From: Limnohabitans sp. Rim11
GTDB taxonomy: Bacteria > Pseudomonadota > Gammaproteobacteria > Burkholderiales > Burkholderiaceae_C
NCBI RefSeq assembly: GCF_001269365.1
Contig: NZ_CXOM01000003.1
Location: 186,001 to 250,000, forward strand
Reading direction: 5' to 3'
Length of the DNA: 64,000 nt
How positions within the stretch are numbered: position 1 is the first letter of the stretch; each line of letters begins with the position of its first letter. The position numbers and the translations under genes are program-made. Under the pieces are notes generated by a model, which did not search any database, had not been told where the DNA came from, and worked only from the letters and a program-made list of their open reading frames with translations. Positions 27,830-35,543 of the stretch are shown here, in pieces.

Positions 27830-29757
27830 CAACGACCTCGCAAAAACAAGGCGTCTAATTCACGCATGCTGACTTGTCGCCAAGTAGGGCGGCCGTGGTT
27901 GCATTGGTCCGAACGCTCAGTGGCTTCCATCTGACGCAGCAGCGCATTCATTTCGTCTAGGGTCAATTTGCGATTGGCACGCACGGCACCATGGCACGCC
28001 ATGGTGGCCAAAATTTCGTTTTGAGCGCGTTGCACTACAGTGGCTGCATCGTGTTGGGCCAGCTCTGCCAACACGCTTCTGGCTAGCTCCACGGCATCGC
28101 CTTGTGCCAAGGTGGTGGGCACAGCGCGCACCGCCAAAGTTTTGGCGGACAAAGTGGAGACTTCAAGCCCCAGTTGCAACAACACATCTGTGCAATTTTC
28201 AGCCGTGGTTATTTCTTGCGGCGTCGCTGCAAAGGAGGCCGGAATCAAAAGCGGTTGACTGGTGATGTGGGTGGTGTCGAGTTGATTTTTTAAACGCTCA
28301 TACACAATGCGCTCGTGGGCTGCGTGCATGTCCACCACCACCAAACCTTGGCTGTTTTCTGCCAAGATGTAGACGCCTTGAAGTTGCGCAACGGCGCGGC
28401 CGAGGGGCCAATCTTGTGAGGCGTCCAACGTCTGAGAGGCAGGCGCTGAATTCGCTCCAGCTTGCTGCGTGAATGCAGGCTTGCTTTCTTCTACTTGATT
28501 GCCATTCAGATTGCCATTCAGGTTGCCGTTCAAGTTATCGTTGAGGTGACTGTTTCCCCACAATGCTTTGAGCTCTGCCATGGCTTTGGCCGAATCTGCC
28601 GACGTGTTGCTGGCGCCAAATGCCATACCACGTTGCGTCCACGCGCTTTGCGTGGGCGCTGAGTTGGGCGAGGGGCTCAAGAAAGAACGGTTGATGTCTT
28701 CGGCTGTGCTTGAAGGCAATGCAGCAGAACCACCTGGCAACATTTGGGCACGAGGCACCGCCAGAGCACGCTCAATGGCATGGCGCATGGCTTGATGGAC
28801 TTCTCGGCTGTCGCGAAAGCGCACTTCAATTTTGGTGGGATGCACGTTGACGTCCACACGGGTGGGGTCCATTTGCAGGTAAAGCACATAAACAGGTTGG
28901 CGCTGGCCATGCAATACATCCTCGTAGGCGCTGCGAGCGCCATGGGTGATGACTTTGTCGCGAACAAAGCGGCCGTTGACATATGCAAATTGTTGGTCGG
29001 CACGCGCACGGGCTGCATCGGGCGTGCCCGCACGACCACGAACATGAACAGGACCCGATCTGAAATCAATGTTGACAGACGAGGCGACAAAATCTTCGCC
29101 TAAGACATCGGCCAAGCGTTGGTTCCATCCGGCTTCACCAGGGTGGCTGCGCCACTGTTCCACAATTTTGCCTTCGTGCCAGATGGCAAAGCTGACTTCC
29201 GAGCGAACCAAAGCATGGCGTCTAACGGCTTCAATGCAATGCGCCAGTTCGGTGTTTTCAGACTTCAGAAAATGACGGCGAGCAGGCGTTGAAAAAAACA
29301 ACTCTTTCACTTCCACTGTGGTGCCAATGGCGCGAGCGGCAGGCCGCACTTCACCGGTTTGGCCATCAAGGAAGAAAGCGCTTGCAGCGCCTTCTGTGCG
29401 CGACAACAGACTCATTTCTGAAACTGAATTGACCGCCGCCAAAGCCTCGCCTCGAAAGCCCATGGTGGCCACAGATTCCAAATCTTCTAGGCTGTCTATT
29501 TTGCTGGTGGCGTGGCGTTTGAGAGCCACTGGCAATTCTTCAACGGGAATGCCGCAGCCATCGTCTTCAACCGAGATCAGGCGGACGCCACCCCCCAAAA
29601 GGCGCAGGGTAATGTGACGCGCACCTGCATCCAAGGCATTGTCGACCAGCTCTCGCACAACAGACGCTGGACGCTCAATCACCTCGCCGGCGGCGATCTG
29701 GCTAATCAGCACATCGGGAAGTTCTCGGATGGTTCTGCGGGCTTGGGGCTGTGTCAT
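27829..29757 (-). CDS. mutL: DNA mismatch repair protein MutL (endonuclease type)
   Basis: Mismatch-repair ATPase and matchmaker. 642 residues from ATG 29757. N-terminal GHKL ATPase: IAAGEVIERP, ELVDNALDAGA, DDGCGI and GFRGEAL. A linker (about 380-455) holds four degenerate copies of a 12-base repeat. The C-terminal domain keeps the nicking-endonuclease elements: DMHAAHERIVYE at 476-487, fitting DQHA-x2-E-x4-E with Met for Gln, plus ACHGAVRAN and CNHGRPTW near the end. This is the type found in bacteria without MutH. Transcription probably starts at the start codon (see promoter entry). Confidence 0.95.
   Translation of the reverse strand: MTQPQARRTIRELPDVLISQIAAGEVIERPASVVRELVDNALDAGARHITLRLLGGGVRLISVEDDGCGIPVEELPVALKRHATSKIDSLEDLESVATMGFRGEALAAVNSVSEMSLLSRTEGAASAFFLDGQTGEVRPAARAIGTTVEVKELFFSTPARRHFLKSENTELAHCIEAVRRHALVRSEVSFAIWHEGKIVEQWRSHPGEAGWNQRLADVLGEDFVASSVNIDFRSGPVHVRGRAGTPDAARARADQQFAYVNGRFVRDKVITHGARSAYEDVLHGQRQPVYVLYLQMDPTRVDVNVHPTKIEVRFRDSREVHQAMRHAIERALAVPRAQMLPGGSAALPSSTAEDINRSFLSPSPNSAPTQSAWTQRGMAFGASNTSADSAKAMAELKALWGNSHLNDNLNGNLNGNLNGNQVEESKPAFTQQAGANSAPASQTLDASQDWPLGRAVAQLQGVYILAENSQGLVVVDMHAAHERIVYERLKNQLDTTHITSQPLLIPASFAATPQEITTAENCTDVLLQLGLEVSTLSAKTLAVRAVPTTLAQGDAVELARSVLAELAQHDAATVVQRAQNEILATMACHGAVRANRKLTLDEMNALLRQMEATERSDQCNHGRPTWRQVSMRELDALFLRGR
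28501..28548 (-). repeat. Four 12-bp tandem repeats inside the mutL linker
   Basis: Units at 28501, 28513, 28525 and 28537 are variants of GCCATTCAGATT, the first two differing by one base. They encode Asn-Leu-Asn-Gly repeats (NLNGNLNGNLNGN) in the region between ATPase and endonuclease domains. The unit is a multiple of three, so copy-number change would keep frame and only alter linker length. Confidence 0.8.
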
Positions 29758-29763
29758 CCTCAA

Positions 29764-29793
29764 ATTGTAGGTGTTCCAGAAGACTGGGATAAT
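29764..29793. promoter_or_regulatory. Interlocked divergent promoters for mutL (-) and the DedA gene (+)
   Basis: Plus strand: -35 TTGTAG (29765-29770), 17-base spacer, -10 GATAAT (29788-29793), six bases, then ATG 29800. Minus strand: -35 TTATCC (29792-29787), 17-base spacer, -10 TACAAT (29769-29764), six bases, then ATG 29757. Each -35 thus lies on the other's -10. The expected start points fall on the A of both start codons, implying leaderless mRNAs and mutually exclusive polymerase binding. Hexamers and spacings are read directly; activity is inferred. Confidence 0.65.
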
Positions 29794-29799
29794 CGCGGG

Positions 29800-30435
29800 A
29801 TGGACACTTTGCTGCAACTCATCGACTTTGTACTTCACGTCGACCGCTATTTACAAGCGTTTGTGGAAAATTACGGCATGTGGGTTTACGCCTTGCTGTT
29901 TTTGATCATCTTTGTCGAAACAGGGCTGGTCGTCATGCCTTTTTTGCCTGGCGATTCTTTGTTGTTTGTGGTCGGCGCCTTGTGTGGCACCGGCGTGTTG
30001 GATCTGCCGCTGGTCATGAGTTTGCTGCTGGTGGCCGCGATCTCAGGCGATCAGGTCAATTACCGAATCGGTCGATATTTTGGACCCAAGGTTTTTCAGT
30101 GGGAAAACTCGCGGTTTTTTAACCGCGCTGCCTTTGACAAGGCCCATCATTTCTATGAAACCTATGGCGGTATCACCATCGTGTTGGCCCGATTCATGCC
30201 CTTTATTCGCACTTTTGTGCCATTTGTTGCCGGTGTGGCGGCCATGACCCCCTCACGTTTTGTGGCTTACAACGTATTGGGCGCCTTCATTTGGGTTTGC
30301 GGTCTTACCACGGCCGGCTATTTGTTTGGTGAGACTGAGTTTGTCAAAGCCCATTTGAGCCAAATCATTTGGGCCATGATTTTCGTACCCGGTTTGTTCG
30401 CCTTGTTTGGCATTTGGCGGGCTCGCAAAACGTAA
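29800..30435 (+). CDS. DedA (VTT) family membrane protein
   Basis: Inner-membrane protein of the DedA/SNARE-associated superfamily, implicated in lipid-carrier (undecaprenyl phosphate or phospholipid) flipping. 211 residues. Two re-entrant/transmembrane blocks with the conserved LPGDSLLFVVGALCG, SGDQVNYRIGRYFG, and FMPFIRTFVPFVAGVAAM with its Arg, which is the most conserved DedA segment. The frame is open far upstream into mutL antisense, but ATG 29800 lies six bases after a good -10 and gives the usual N-terminus. Confidence 0.93.
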   Translation: MDTLLQLIDFVLHVDRYLQAFVENYGMWVYALLFLIIFVETGLVVMPFLPGDSLLFVVGALCGTGVLDLPLVMSLLLVAAISGDQVNYRIGRYFGPKVFQWENSRFFNRAAFDKAHHFYETYGGITIVLARFMPFIRTFVPFVAGVAAMTPSRFVAYNVLGAFIWVCGLTTAGYLFGETEFVKAHLSQIIWAMIFVPGLFALFGIWRARKT

Positions 30436-30438
30436 AAT
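30433..30438 (+). promoter_or_regulatory. -10 element for the PfkB kinase gene
   Basis: TAAAAT overlaps the last codon of the DedA gene and ends six bases before ATG 30445, the same spacing as at the mutL/DedA pair. No good -35 is visible 17 bases upstream. A start at the ATG itself (leaderless) is suggested; co-transcription from the DedA promoter remains possible. Confidence 0.4.
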
Positions 30439-30444
30439 TGGGGT

Positions 30445-31479
30445 ATGACACACCCCATGCAACAAACAACCCTTTCTGGCCGTGCCCCCCGGGTGGTCAC
30501 AGCGGGCGAGGCCCTGATCGATTTGGTCTCACAAGCCGATGGCAATTTTCAGCCTTGTTTGGGTGGTGCGGTGTTCAATTTGTCTCGAGCGTTGGCCAGA
30601 CAAAATGTGCCCATCCTGTATCAAAACCCTTTGTCCAGCGACCGGTTTGGCAGGCAACTGGCCCAAGCCTTGCAAGACGATGGCGTCCAGTTGGCTAGAC
30701 TGCTGGCCATTCCTCAAACGACCTCCTTGGCTGTAGTGGCCTTGAATGCAGAGGGTCACCCCGACTATGCTTTTTATCGAGAGGGCGTGGCAGATCGTCA
30801 AATTACCGCAGCTTCCTTGAACGCCGTGTGCCAAGCACAGCCTCAGTTGGAAATTGCATGCACCGGTTGTTTGGCCCTTGATCCTGCTGATGCACATCAC
30901 TACTTGCCGTGGTTACAAACTCAAAAGGATGCGGGCAAATGGATTGTGGTCGATGTGAATTTGCGCCCCTCCGTCATGCCCGATCTACCAAAGTACCGTG
31001 CGCATGTGTTGGAAATGGCCAAGTTGGCAGACGTCCTCAAAGCCAGCGACGAAGACCTGGCCCATTTGCAATTGCCAGGCGCAAGTCCGATGGACCAAGC
31101 CATGCATCTGATGCAATTGGGATCAGCTCAGTGGATGGCCTTGACCTTGGGTGCTGAGGGCGCGAGGCTTTTGGTTCGCAATGGTGCAGACATCCAAGTC
31201 TTGACTGCGCGCGAGCCAGCCCCCGTCAAAGTACTAGACACCGTGGGCGCTGGCGATAGTTTTTTGGCGGGGTTGTTGGCATGTTCGCTGCATCATGCAG
31301 ATGCCCAAGCCAGTCCCTCCCAATTAAAGGCTTGGGCCAGTCAGGCCTCTAAAACAGCACTTCAAGATGTGCTGTGCCATGCCTTGGCCAGTGCCACTTT
31401 AGTGGTGATGCGTCGGGGGTGCGATCCTGCTAGGTGGGACGAGGTTCGCGCCAGGATGCGGGCGTTTCCTTCAGCTTGA
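30445..31479 (+). CDS. PfkB-family sugar kinase (fructokinase-like)
   Basis: ATP-dependent carbohydrate kinase, 344 residues. Sugar-binding Gly-Gly near 40-41 (CLGGAVFNLSRALARQ), SSDRFG, VVDVNLRPSV, and the catalytic/anion-hole motif DTVGAGDSFLAGLLA with Asp271. Fructokinase is the closest reading, because of the VTAGEALIDLV start and the overall pattern, but ribokinase-family specificity cannot be settled by eye. It follows the DedA gene by nine bases and converges with amiC. Confidence 0.88.
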   Translation: MTHPMQQTTLSGRAPRVVTAGEALIDLVSQADGNFQPCLGGAVFNLSRALARQNVPILYQNPLSSDRFGRQLAQALQDDGVQLARLLAIPQTTSLAVVALNAEGHPDYAFYREGVADRQITAASLNAVCQAQPQLEIACTGCLALDPADAHHYLPWLQTQKDAGKWIVVDVNLRPSVMPDLPKYRAHVLEMAKLADVLKASDEDLAHLQLPGASPMDQAMHLMQLGSAQWMALTLGAEGARLLVRNGADIQVLTAREPAPVKVLDTVGAGDSFLAGLLACSLHHADAQASPSQLKAWASQASKTALQDVLCHALASATLVVMRRGCDPARWDEVRARMRAFPSA

Positions 31480-31512
31480 GGGCTGTAACTTTGCAGCTTT
31501 GCTGTATTAAGT

Positions 31513-32868
31513 TTAAGTTGATCGCTTGCGAGCCAAAGGCGGATTGCGTTCAAAGTATTTTTGTAAACCCTTGACCAAGGCGTCTGCCATGCTGTCTTGG
31601 TAGTTGGGGTCTGACAGTTTGGCTTCCTCATTGGGGTTGCTAATGAAGGCTGTTTCAACCAACACACTGGGAATGTCGGGGGCTTTCAATACCGCAAACC
31701 CAGCTTGTTCTACCTTGGGTTTGTGCAGTCGGCCCACGCCGCCAATTTCTCTCAGAATGGCGCTGCCTAAATTCAAACTGTCCTTGATTTGCGCAGAGGT
31801 GCTCATGTCTAGCAAGGCCTGCTGAACTTGCGAATCTTTTACGCCTAAGTTCATGCCCCCAATTTGATCGGCTTTGTTTTCTTGTTGTGCCATCCAGCGT
31901 GCCGCACTGCTAGACGCTGCGCCGTGGCTGAGCGCAAACACGCTGGCACCTTGCGCGTTAGGTGTGAAGAAAGCATCCGCATGCACGCTGACAAACAAAT
32001 CGGCCTGCACTTTGCGAGCCTTTTGAACGCGCACATGCAAGGGGACAAAGTAGTCAGCATCGCGTGTCAGGTAAGCTCGCATGGGGCTGCCCTTGACTGT
32101 GGTGGCATTGATGCGATCGCGCAGTTTCAAAGCAATCTGCAAGACCACGTCTTTTTCTTTGGTGCCGTTGGGGCCAATGGCGCCAGGGTCTTCACCGCCG
32201 TGGCCTGCGTCAATGGCCACCACGATCAATCTGTCTGTGATGGGCGCAGGCAATCCTGCGGGTGGACTAGGCGATGGGGCAGGTGTTTGGCCAGTCGTTG
32301 CAGCGGGCGTTGACGGGCTTGGCGCGATGCTTTGGTTGCTCAGGGTCTTGGTGTTAGTTTGGCCCGCAGAAGCCTGTTTGTTAAGCCAGTCACTCAAGGG
32401 GTCATTGGATTGCGTTCGCTCAGCAATCCAACTTTCAAGCGGATCAACTGGTGCTGTTGGATAAAGATCGAGTACCAGCCGGTGCTTGTAGTCACCCACT
32501 GGCGTGAGCGCAAAAACTTGAGGTTGAACAGCTTGTTTCAAATCAAACACCATGCGAACCACACCAGGGCTGTTTTGTGCCACGCGCACGCCTGTGATGT
32601 TGGGGTCGTCGGGTTTGATTTTGCCCACCCATTCTTTGACCGCTGGGTTCAGTTCCAAGCCTTCAATGTCGATGGCCAAACGTGGCGGGGATGGCACGAA
32701 GGTGTATTTGGTTTTCAGGGCAACGTCGGACTCTAATGTGACGCGTGTGTAATCTCTGGCGGGCCAGACGCGTACCGCCACCAAACTGGCGCCTTTGCTA
32801 ATGTCGGCCCAACCTAGCAACAATGCCAAGCCAGAAGCCTTGAGCCAATCACGTCGCTGAATTTGCAT
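31513..32868 (-). CDS. amiC: N-acetylmuramoyl-L-alanine amidase
   Basis: Periplasmic septal amidase that cleaves peptidoglycan cross-bridge stems from glycan. 451 residues. N-terminal twin-arginine signal QRRDWLKASGLALLLG (Arg5-Arg6), so Tat export is expected. An AMIN localisation domain covers about 30-135, a Pro/Ser/Thr linker about 165-210, and Amidase_3 about 214-445. Zinc ligands read as His223 (DAGHGGEDPG), Glu238 and His296 (SVHADAF), with catalytic Glu405 (LVETAFISN). Starts within the last 20 bases of tsaE. Confidence 0.96.
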   Translation of the reverse strand: MQIQRRDWLKASGLALLLGWADISKGASLVAVRVWPARDYTRVTLESDVALKTKYTFVPSPPRLAIDIEGLELNPAVKEWVGKIKPDDPNITGVRVAQNSPGVVRMVFDLKQAVQPQVFALTPVGDYKHRLVLDLYPTAPVDPLESWIAERTQSNDPLSDWLNKQASAGQTNTKTLSNQSIAPSPSTPAATTGQTPAPSPSPPAGLPAPITDRLIVVAIDAGHGGEDPGAIGPNGTKEKDVVLQIALKLRDRINATTVKGSPMRAYLTRDADYFVPLHVRVQKARKVQADLFVSVHADAFFTPNAQGASVFALSHGAASSSAARWMAQQENKADQIGGMNLGVKDSQVQQALLDMSTSAQIKDSLNLGSAILREIGGVGRLHKPKVEQAGFAVLKAPDIPSVLVETAFISNPNEEAKLSDPNYQDSMADALVKGLQKYFERNPPLARKRST

Positions 32869-33418
32869 GGTCTGAACTAACAGCAGGAAGTGCCTTAAGG
32901 AGGCTTTGAAGTATCAATTGACCATGCGCTGTGCAGGCTATGACTTGAACCTTGCGCGCCTCGCGCTCGTCCACTTTGAGCGTCAATTGAAGATCGGGTA
33001 AGGGCAACATCCCTTGTGCTTGGTTGGGCCACTCGGCAATTTTTAGACCCGTGCTGGCAAACAAATCTCGAAACCCAGCTTCTTCAAATTCTTGGGGGTC
33101 ATTAAAACGGTAAAAGTCAAAATGCCAGATGGCCAAGGCTTGTTGGCTATCTGGGTGATGGCCTTCGTGCGGTTCGACCACGGCGTAGGTTGGACTTTTG
33201 ATGCGACCTTCTACCCCCAAGGCCTGCAACAAATGACGCACAAAAGTGGTCTTGCCAGCCCCCAAATCGCCCACCAATTCGATGTAGGCGTTTTGCAGTG
33301 GGGCTAGCTGCGCCAAAGCTTGCGCAAATGTGCGCGTGGCAGATTCATCCGCCCACAGCCAGTGCGCCGTGCCATGAGGCTCGGGAGTTCCTACAATCAC
33401 TGGGTGAACACCGCTCAT
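32849..33418 (-). CDS. tsaE: tRNA threonylcarbamoyladenosine biosynthesis ATPase TsaE
   Basis: ATPase partner of TsaB/TsaD in forming t6A37 on tRNAs. 189 residues from ATG 33418, somewhat long for TsaE. Walker A GDLGAGKTTF at 50-59, then RIKSPTYAVVEPHEG, WHFDFYRFNDPQEFEEAGF with Walker-B-like residues, and IAEWPNQAQ. The tsaE-amiC order is common in proteobacteria. The start overlaps the divergent queG start by 15 bases; a later start is possible. Confidence 0.92.
   Translation of the reverse strand: MSGVHPVIVGTPEPHGTAHWLWADESATRTFAQALAQLAPLQNAYIELVGDLGAGKTTFVRHLLQALGVEGRIKSPTYAVVEPHEGHHPDSQQALAIWHFDFYRFNDPQEFEEAGFRDLFASTGLKIAEWPNQAQGMLPLPDLQLTLKVDEREARKVQVIACTAHGQLILQSLLKALPAVSSDHANSAT
33369..33397 (+). 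promoter_or_regulatory. Putative promoter of queG, inside the tsaE 5' end
   Basis: -35 GTGCCA (33369-33374, four of six to consensus), 17-base spacer, -10 TACAAT (33392-33397), six bases, then GTG 33404. It lies wholly in tsaE coding sequence on the opposite strand. The six-base gap matches the mutL and DedA genes and supports GTG 33404 as a leaderless start. Confidence 0.5.
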
Positions 33419-34537
33419 CAATCTCTTTCTAAGGCATCGCCTTTGAGTCCTTTGGACTCGGAGGCGTTGTGGTCTGAGCTGCAAATGGCAGCCCAAGAAC
33501 TGGGATTTTCTCAAATTGGCGTGACAGGTGTGAATTTGACCGAAGCCGAGCCGGGATTAGAGGCTTGGCTGGCGGCAGGTTTTCACGGCAGCATGAACTA
33601 TATGGCAAGCCACGGCTTAAAGCGCGCCCGACCTGCAGAATTGGTGCCTGGCACAGTTAGCGTCATTAACGTACGGATGGACTATTTGCCCGGCAACGTG
33701 CAGAACTTGTCCGCAGAAACAGCTTGGCAAGCGCTAGAAGAGGCGCAACAGGGCGTGGTCTCAGTCTATGCCCGCGGCCGCGACTATCACAAAGTATTGC
33801 GCAGTCGACTGCAGAAACTGCAAGAGCGAATGGCTGCCTTGCTTGGGCCTTTTGGACACCGCGTATTCACCGACTCCGCGCCCGTCATGGAAGCTGAGTT
33901 GGCAGTGCGCAGCGGGCAGGGCTGGCGCGGCAAAAACACACTGGTCTTGCAAAAAGACGCGGGCTCTTTTTTCTTTTTGGGCGAGCTGTTTGTCGACATG
34001 GCTTTGCCATTCTCAGAGCCCGTGACCGACCACTGCGGGACTTGCACCGCTTGCCTTGATGTCTGCCCCACGCAAGCCATCGTGGCGCCCTACAAATTGG
34101 ACGCCAGGCGCTGCATTTCCTACCTCACCATCGAACACGCAGGACCGATCCCTGAAGAGTTCAGAGCCCCTATAGGCAACCGCATTTATGGCTGCGACGA
34201 TTGCCAATGGGCATGCCCCTGGAACAAGTTTGCAAAGCGCAGTCCCTTGCCAGACTTTGAGGCCAGAGCGCCTTTGGTCGAGCCCGAACTGGCTGGCTTA
34301 TTGGCATGGGATGAGCCCACCTTTTTGCGCATGACCGAGGGCAGTGCCATCCGCCGAATTGGCCATTCACGTTGGCTCCGAAATGTGGCTTTGGCGGCAG
34401 GCAACGCGCTGGCTGAGCGCTCAAAACTTTCGACGGCTCAGACGGAATCTTTGATTGATGCGCTTCGGCGTTGGCAAGATCATGCAGATCCCGTCGTTCA
34501 AGAGCAGGTGGCTTGGTCTTTGAAGCAAGGCGCTTAA
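33404..34537 (+). CDS. queG: Epoxyqueuosine reductase
   Basis: Last step of queuosine synthesis in tRNA; uses cobalamin and two [4Fe-4S] clusters. 377 residues if GTG 33404 is used; ATG 33374 would add ten. Ferredoxin-type ligands in CGTCTACLDVCPTQA and in CDDCQWACPWN, with CISYLTIEHAGPIPEEFR between them. FTDSAPVMEAELAVRSGQGWRGKNT is the family's conserved stretch (read in parts) with the catalytic Asp region. Its last four bases overlap the convergent AEC transporter gene. Confidence 0.93.
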   Translation: MNTAHQSLSKASPLSPLDSEALWSELQMAAQELGFSQIGVTGVNLTEAEPGLEAWLAAGFHGSMNYMASHGLKRARPAELVPGTVSVINVRMDYLPGNVQNLSAETAWQALEEAQQGVVSVYARGRDYHKVLRSRLQKLQERMAALLGPFGHRVFTDSAPVMEAELAVRSGQGWRGKNTLVLQKDAGSFFFLGELFVDMALPFSEPVTDHCGTCTACLDVCPTQAIVAPYKLDARRCISYLTIEHAGPIPEEFRAPIGNRIYGCDDCQWACPWNKFAKRSPLPDFEARAPLVEPELAGLLAWDEPTFLRMTEGSAIRRIGHSRWLRNVALAAGNALAERSKLSTAQTESLIDALRRWQDHADPVVQEQVAWSLKQGA

Positions 34538-35451
34538 AAACGCAAATCGCGCAGGACGCCCAGAGCGAAGGGTAAACTGACTATGCCCAGTAGGGTGGAG
34601 AGGGTGACCAAACCCGCAACATAAGGGCCGTTGTAGCCCATTCTGGAAGCCAAGACATAGCAAGTAGAGGCCGTTGGCAAAGCAGAGAAAATAAGCAAGA
34701 CCGTGGTTTGAACCGAGTTGAGCTCAAAGAATTGCGCCAAGCCCCAAGCCAAGCAAGGCAGAACCAAGTGCTTCAGTGTCAGTACCAAGGCCCCCAATAA
34801 TTTGCCTTGATTCAAGGCTTTGAATTCCATGCCTGCACCGGCCGCCATCAAACCCAAGGCCAAGGATGCCGCACCAATTCGATTCAAGGTGGGGTCCATG
34901 AAGGCCGGAATTCGAAGGCCGACTAAATTGAAGACCAGACCCCCAGAGGTGGCCAAGATGAGGGGGTTGCGAACGAGTTCTTTCCAAAAGCCGTTTTCGC
35001 CATGACGTGCCATGGGCCAAATGGCGCCCACGTTGAACATCGGTACGCAAAAGCCAATCAAAACCGAGATCAGTAAAAGCCCTTCGGCGCCCGACAAGCG
35101 TTCTACCAAAGCCAAGGCGATGAAAGAATTAAAGCGAAAGCTGATCTGCGCACTGGCTGCGTGGTCGCGTTTGTCAATGTGACGTCCAAGCCAAGGCCAG
35201 TAGGGAAGGCTGTAGGACAACGCAATGCCCAGCAAACCCATGCTGAGTCCTGCCATCAAAAAACTGGAGGTAGCCTGAATATCCAGGGGGCTTTTCACAA
35301 TGGAGTGAAACAGCAAGACCGGGAATAAAAAATAATAGACCAACGACTCGGCCTGTTGCCAAACGGTGCGGTTCAAAGCTGTATATCGGCATAAAAAATA
35401 GCCGCACAGAATGAGGGAAAAGTCGGGAAATAAAAGTTGGGCAAAATTCAC
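34534..35451 (-). CDS. AEC family transporter (auxin efflux carrier type)
   Basis: Membrane permease with about ten hydrophobic segments in two similar halves; 305 residues. Bacterial members move malonate, malate or other carboxylates, but nothing here fixes the substrate. Motifs: LLFPDFSLILCGYFLCR at the N-terminus, RNPLILATSGGLVFN after the midpoint, SALPTASTCYVLASRMG near the C-terminus. The start is GTG 35451; TATGCT (35463-35458, minus) lies six bases before it. Convergent with queG. Confidence 0.88.
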   Translation of the reverse strand: MNFAQLLFPDFSLILCGYFLCRYTALNRTVWQQAESLVYYFLFPVLLFHSIVKSPLDIQATSSFLMAGLSMGLLGIALSYSLPYWPWLGRHIDKRDHAASAQISFRFNSFIALALVERLSGAEGLLLISVLIGFCVPMFNVGAIWPMARHGENGFWKELVRNPLILATSGGLVFNLVGLRIPAFMDPTLNRIGAASLALGLMAAGAGMEFKALNQGKLLGALVLTLKHLVLPCLAWGLAQFFELNSVQTTVLLIFSALPTASTCYVLASRMGYNGPYVAGLVTLSTLLGIVSLPFALGVLRDLRF

Positions 35452-35490
35452 CCCATAAGCATAACGTCAGTCTTTGCGCTTTTGGGCTTC

Positions 35491-35505
35491 TAAGTTGCCA
35501 ACTTA
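35491..35505. promoter_or_regulatory. 15-bp palindrome upstream of the orphan Bug gene
   Basis: TAAGTTG-C-CAACTTA, two perfect 7-bp arms about one base, 39 bases before the Bug start at 35544 and 40 before the AEC start at 35451. A second, looser pair CATAAGCA (35454-35461) and TGCTTATG (35507-35514) brackets it. TATGAT at 35511-35516 may be a -10. Candidate operator; the regulator is unknown. Confidence 0.4.
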
Positions 35506-35543
35506 TTGCTTATGATGTTGAGTCATTTATTTGAGGAGTTGAA

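Noticed and set aside
28497-28548. CRISPR-like repeat array
   Set aside because: Units are 12 bases, contiguous, in frame inside mutL; no spacers.
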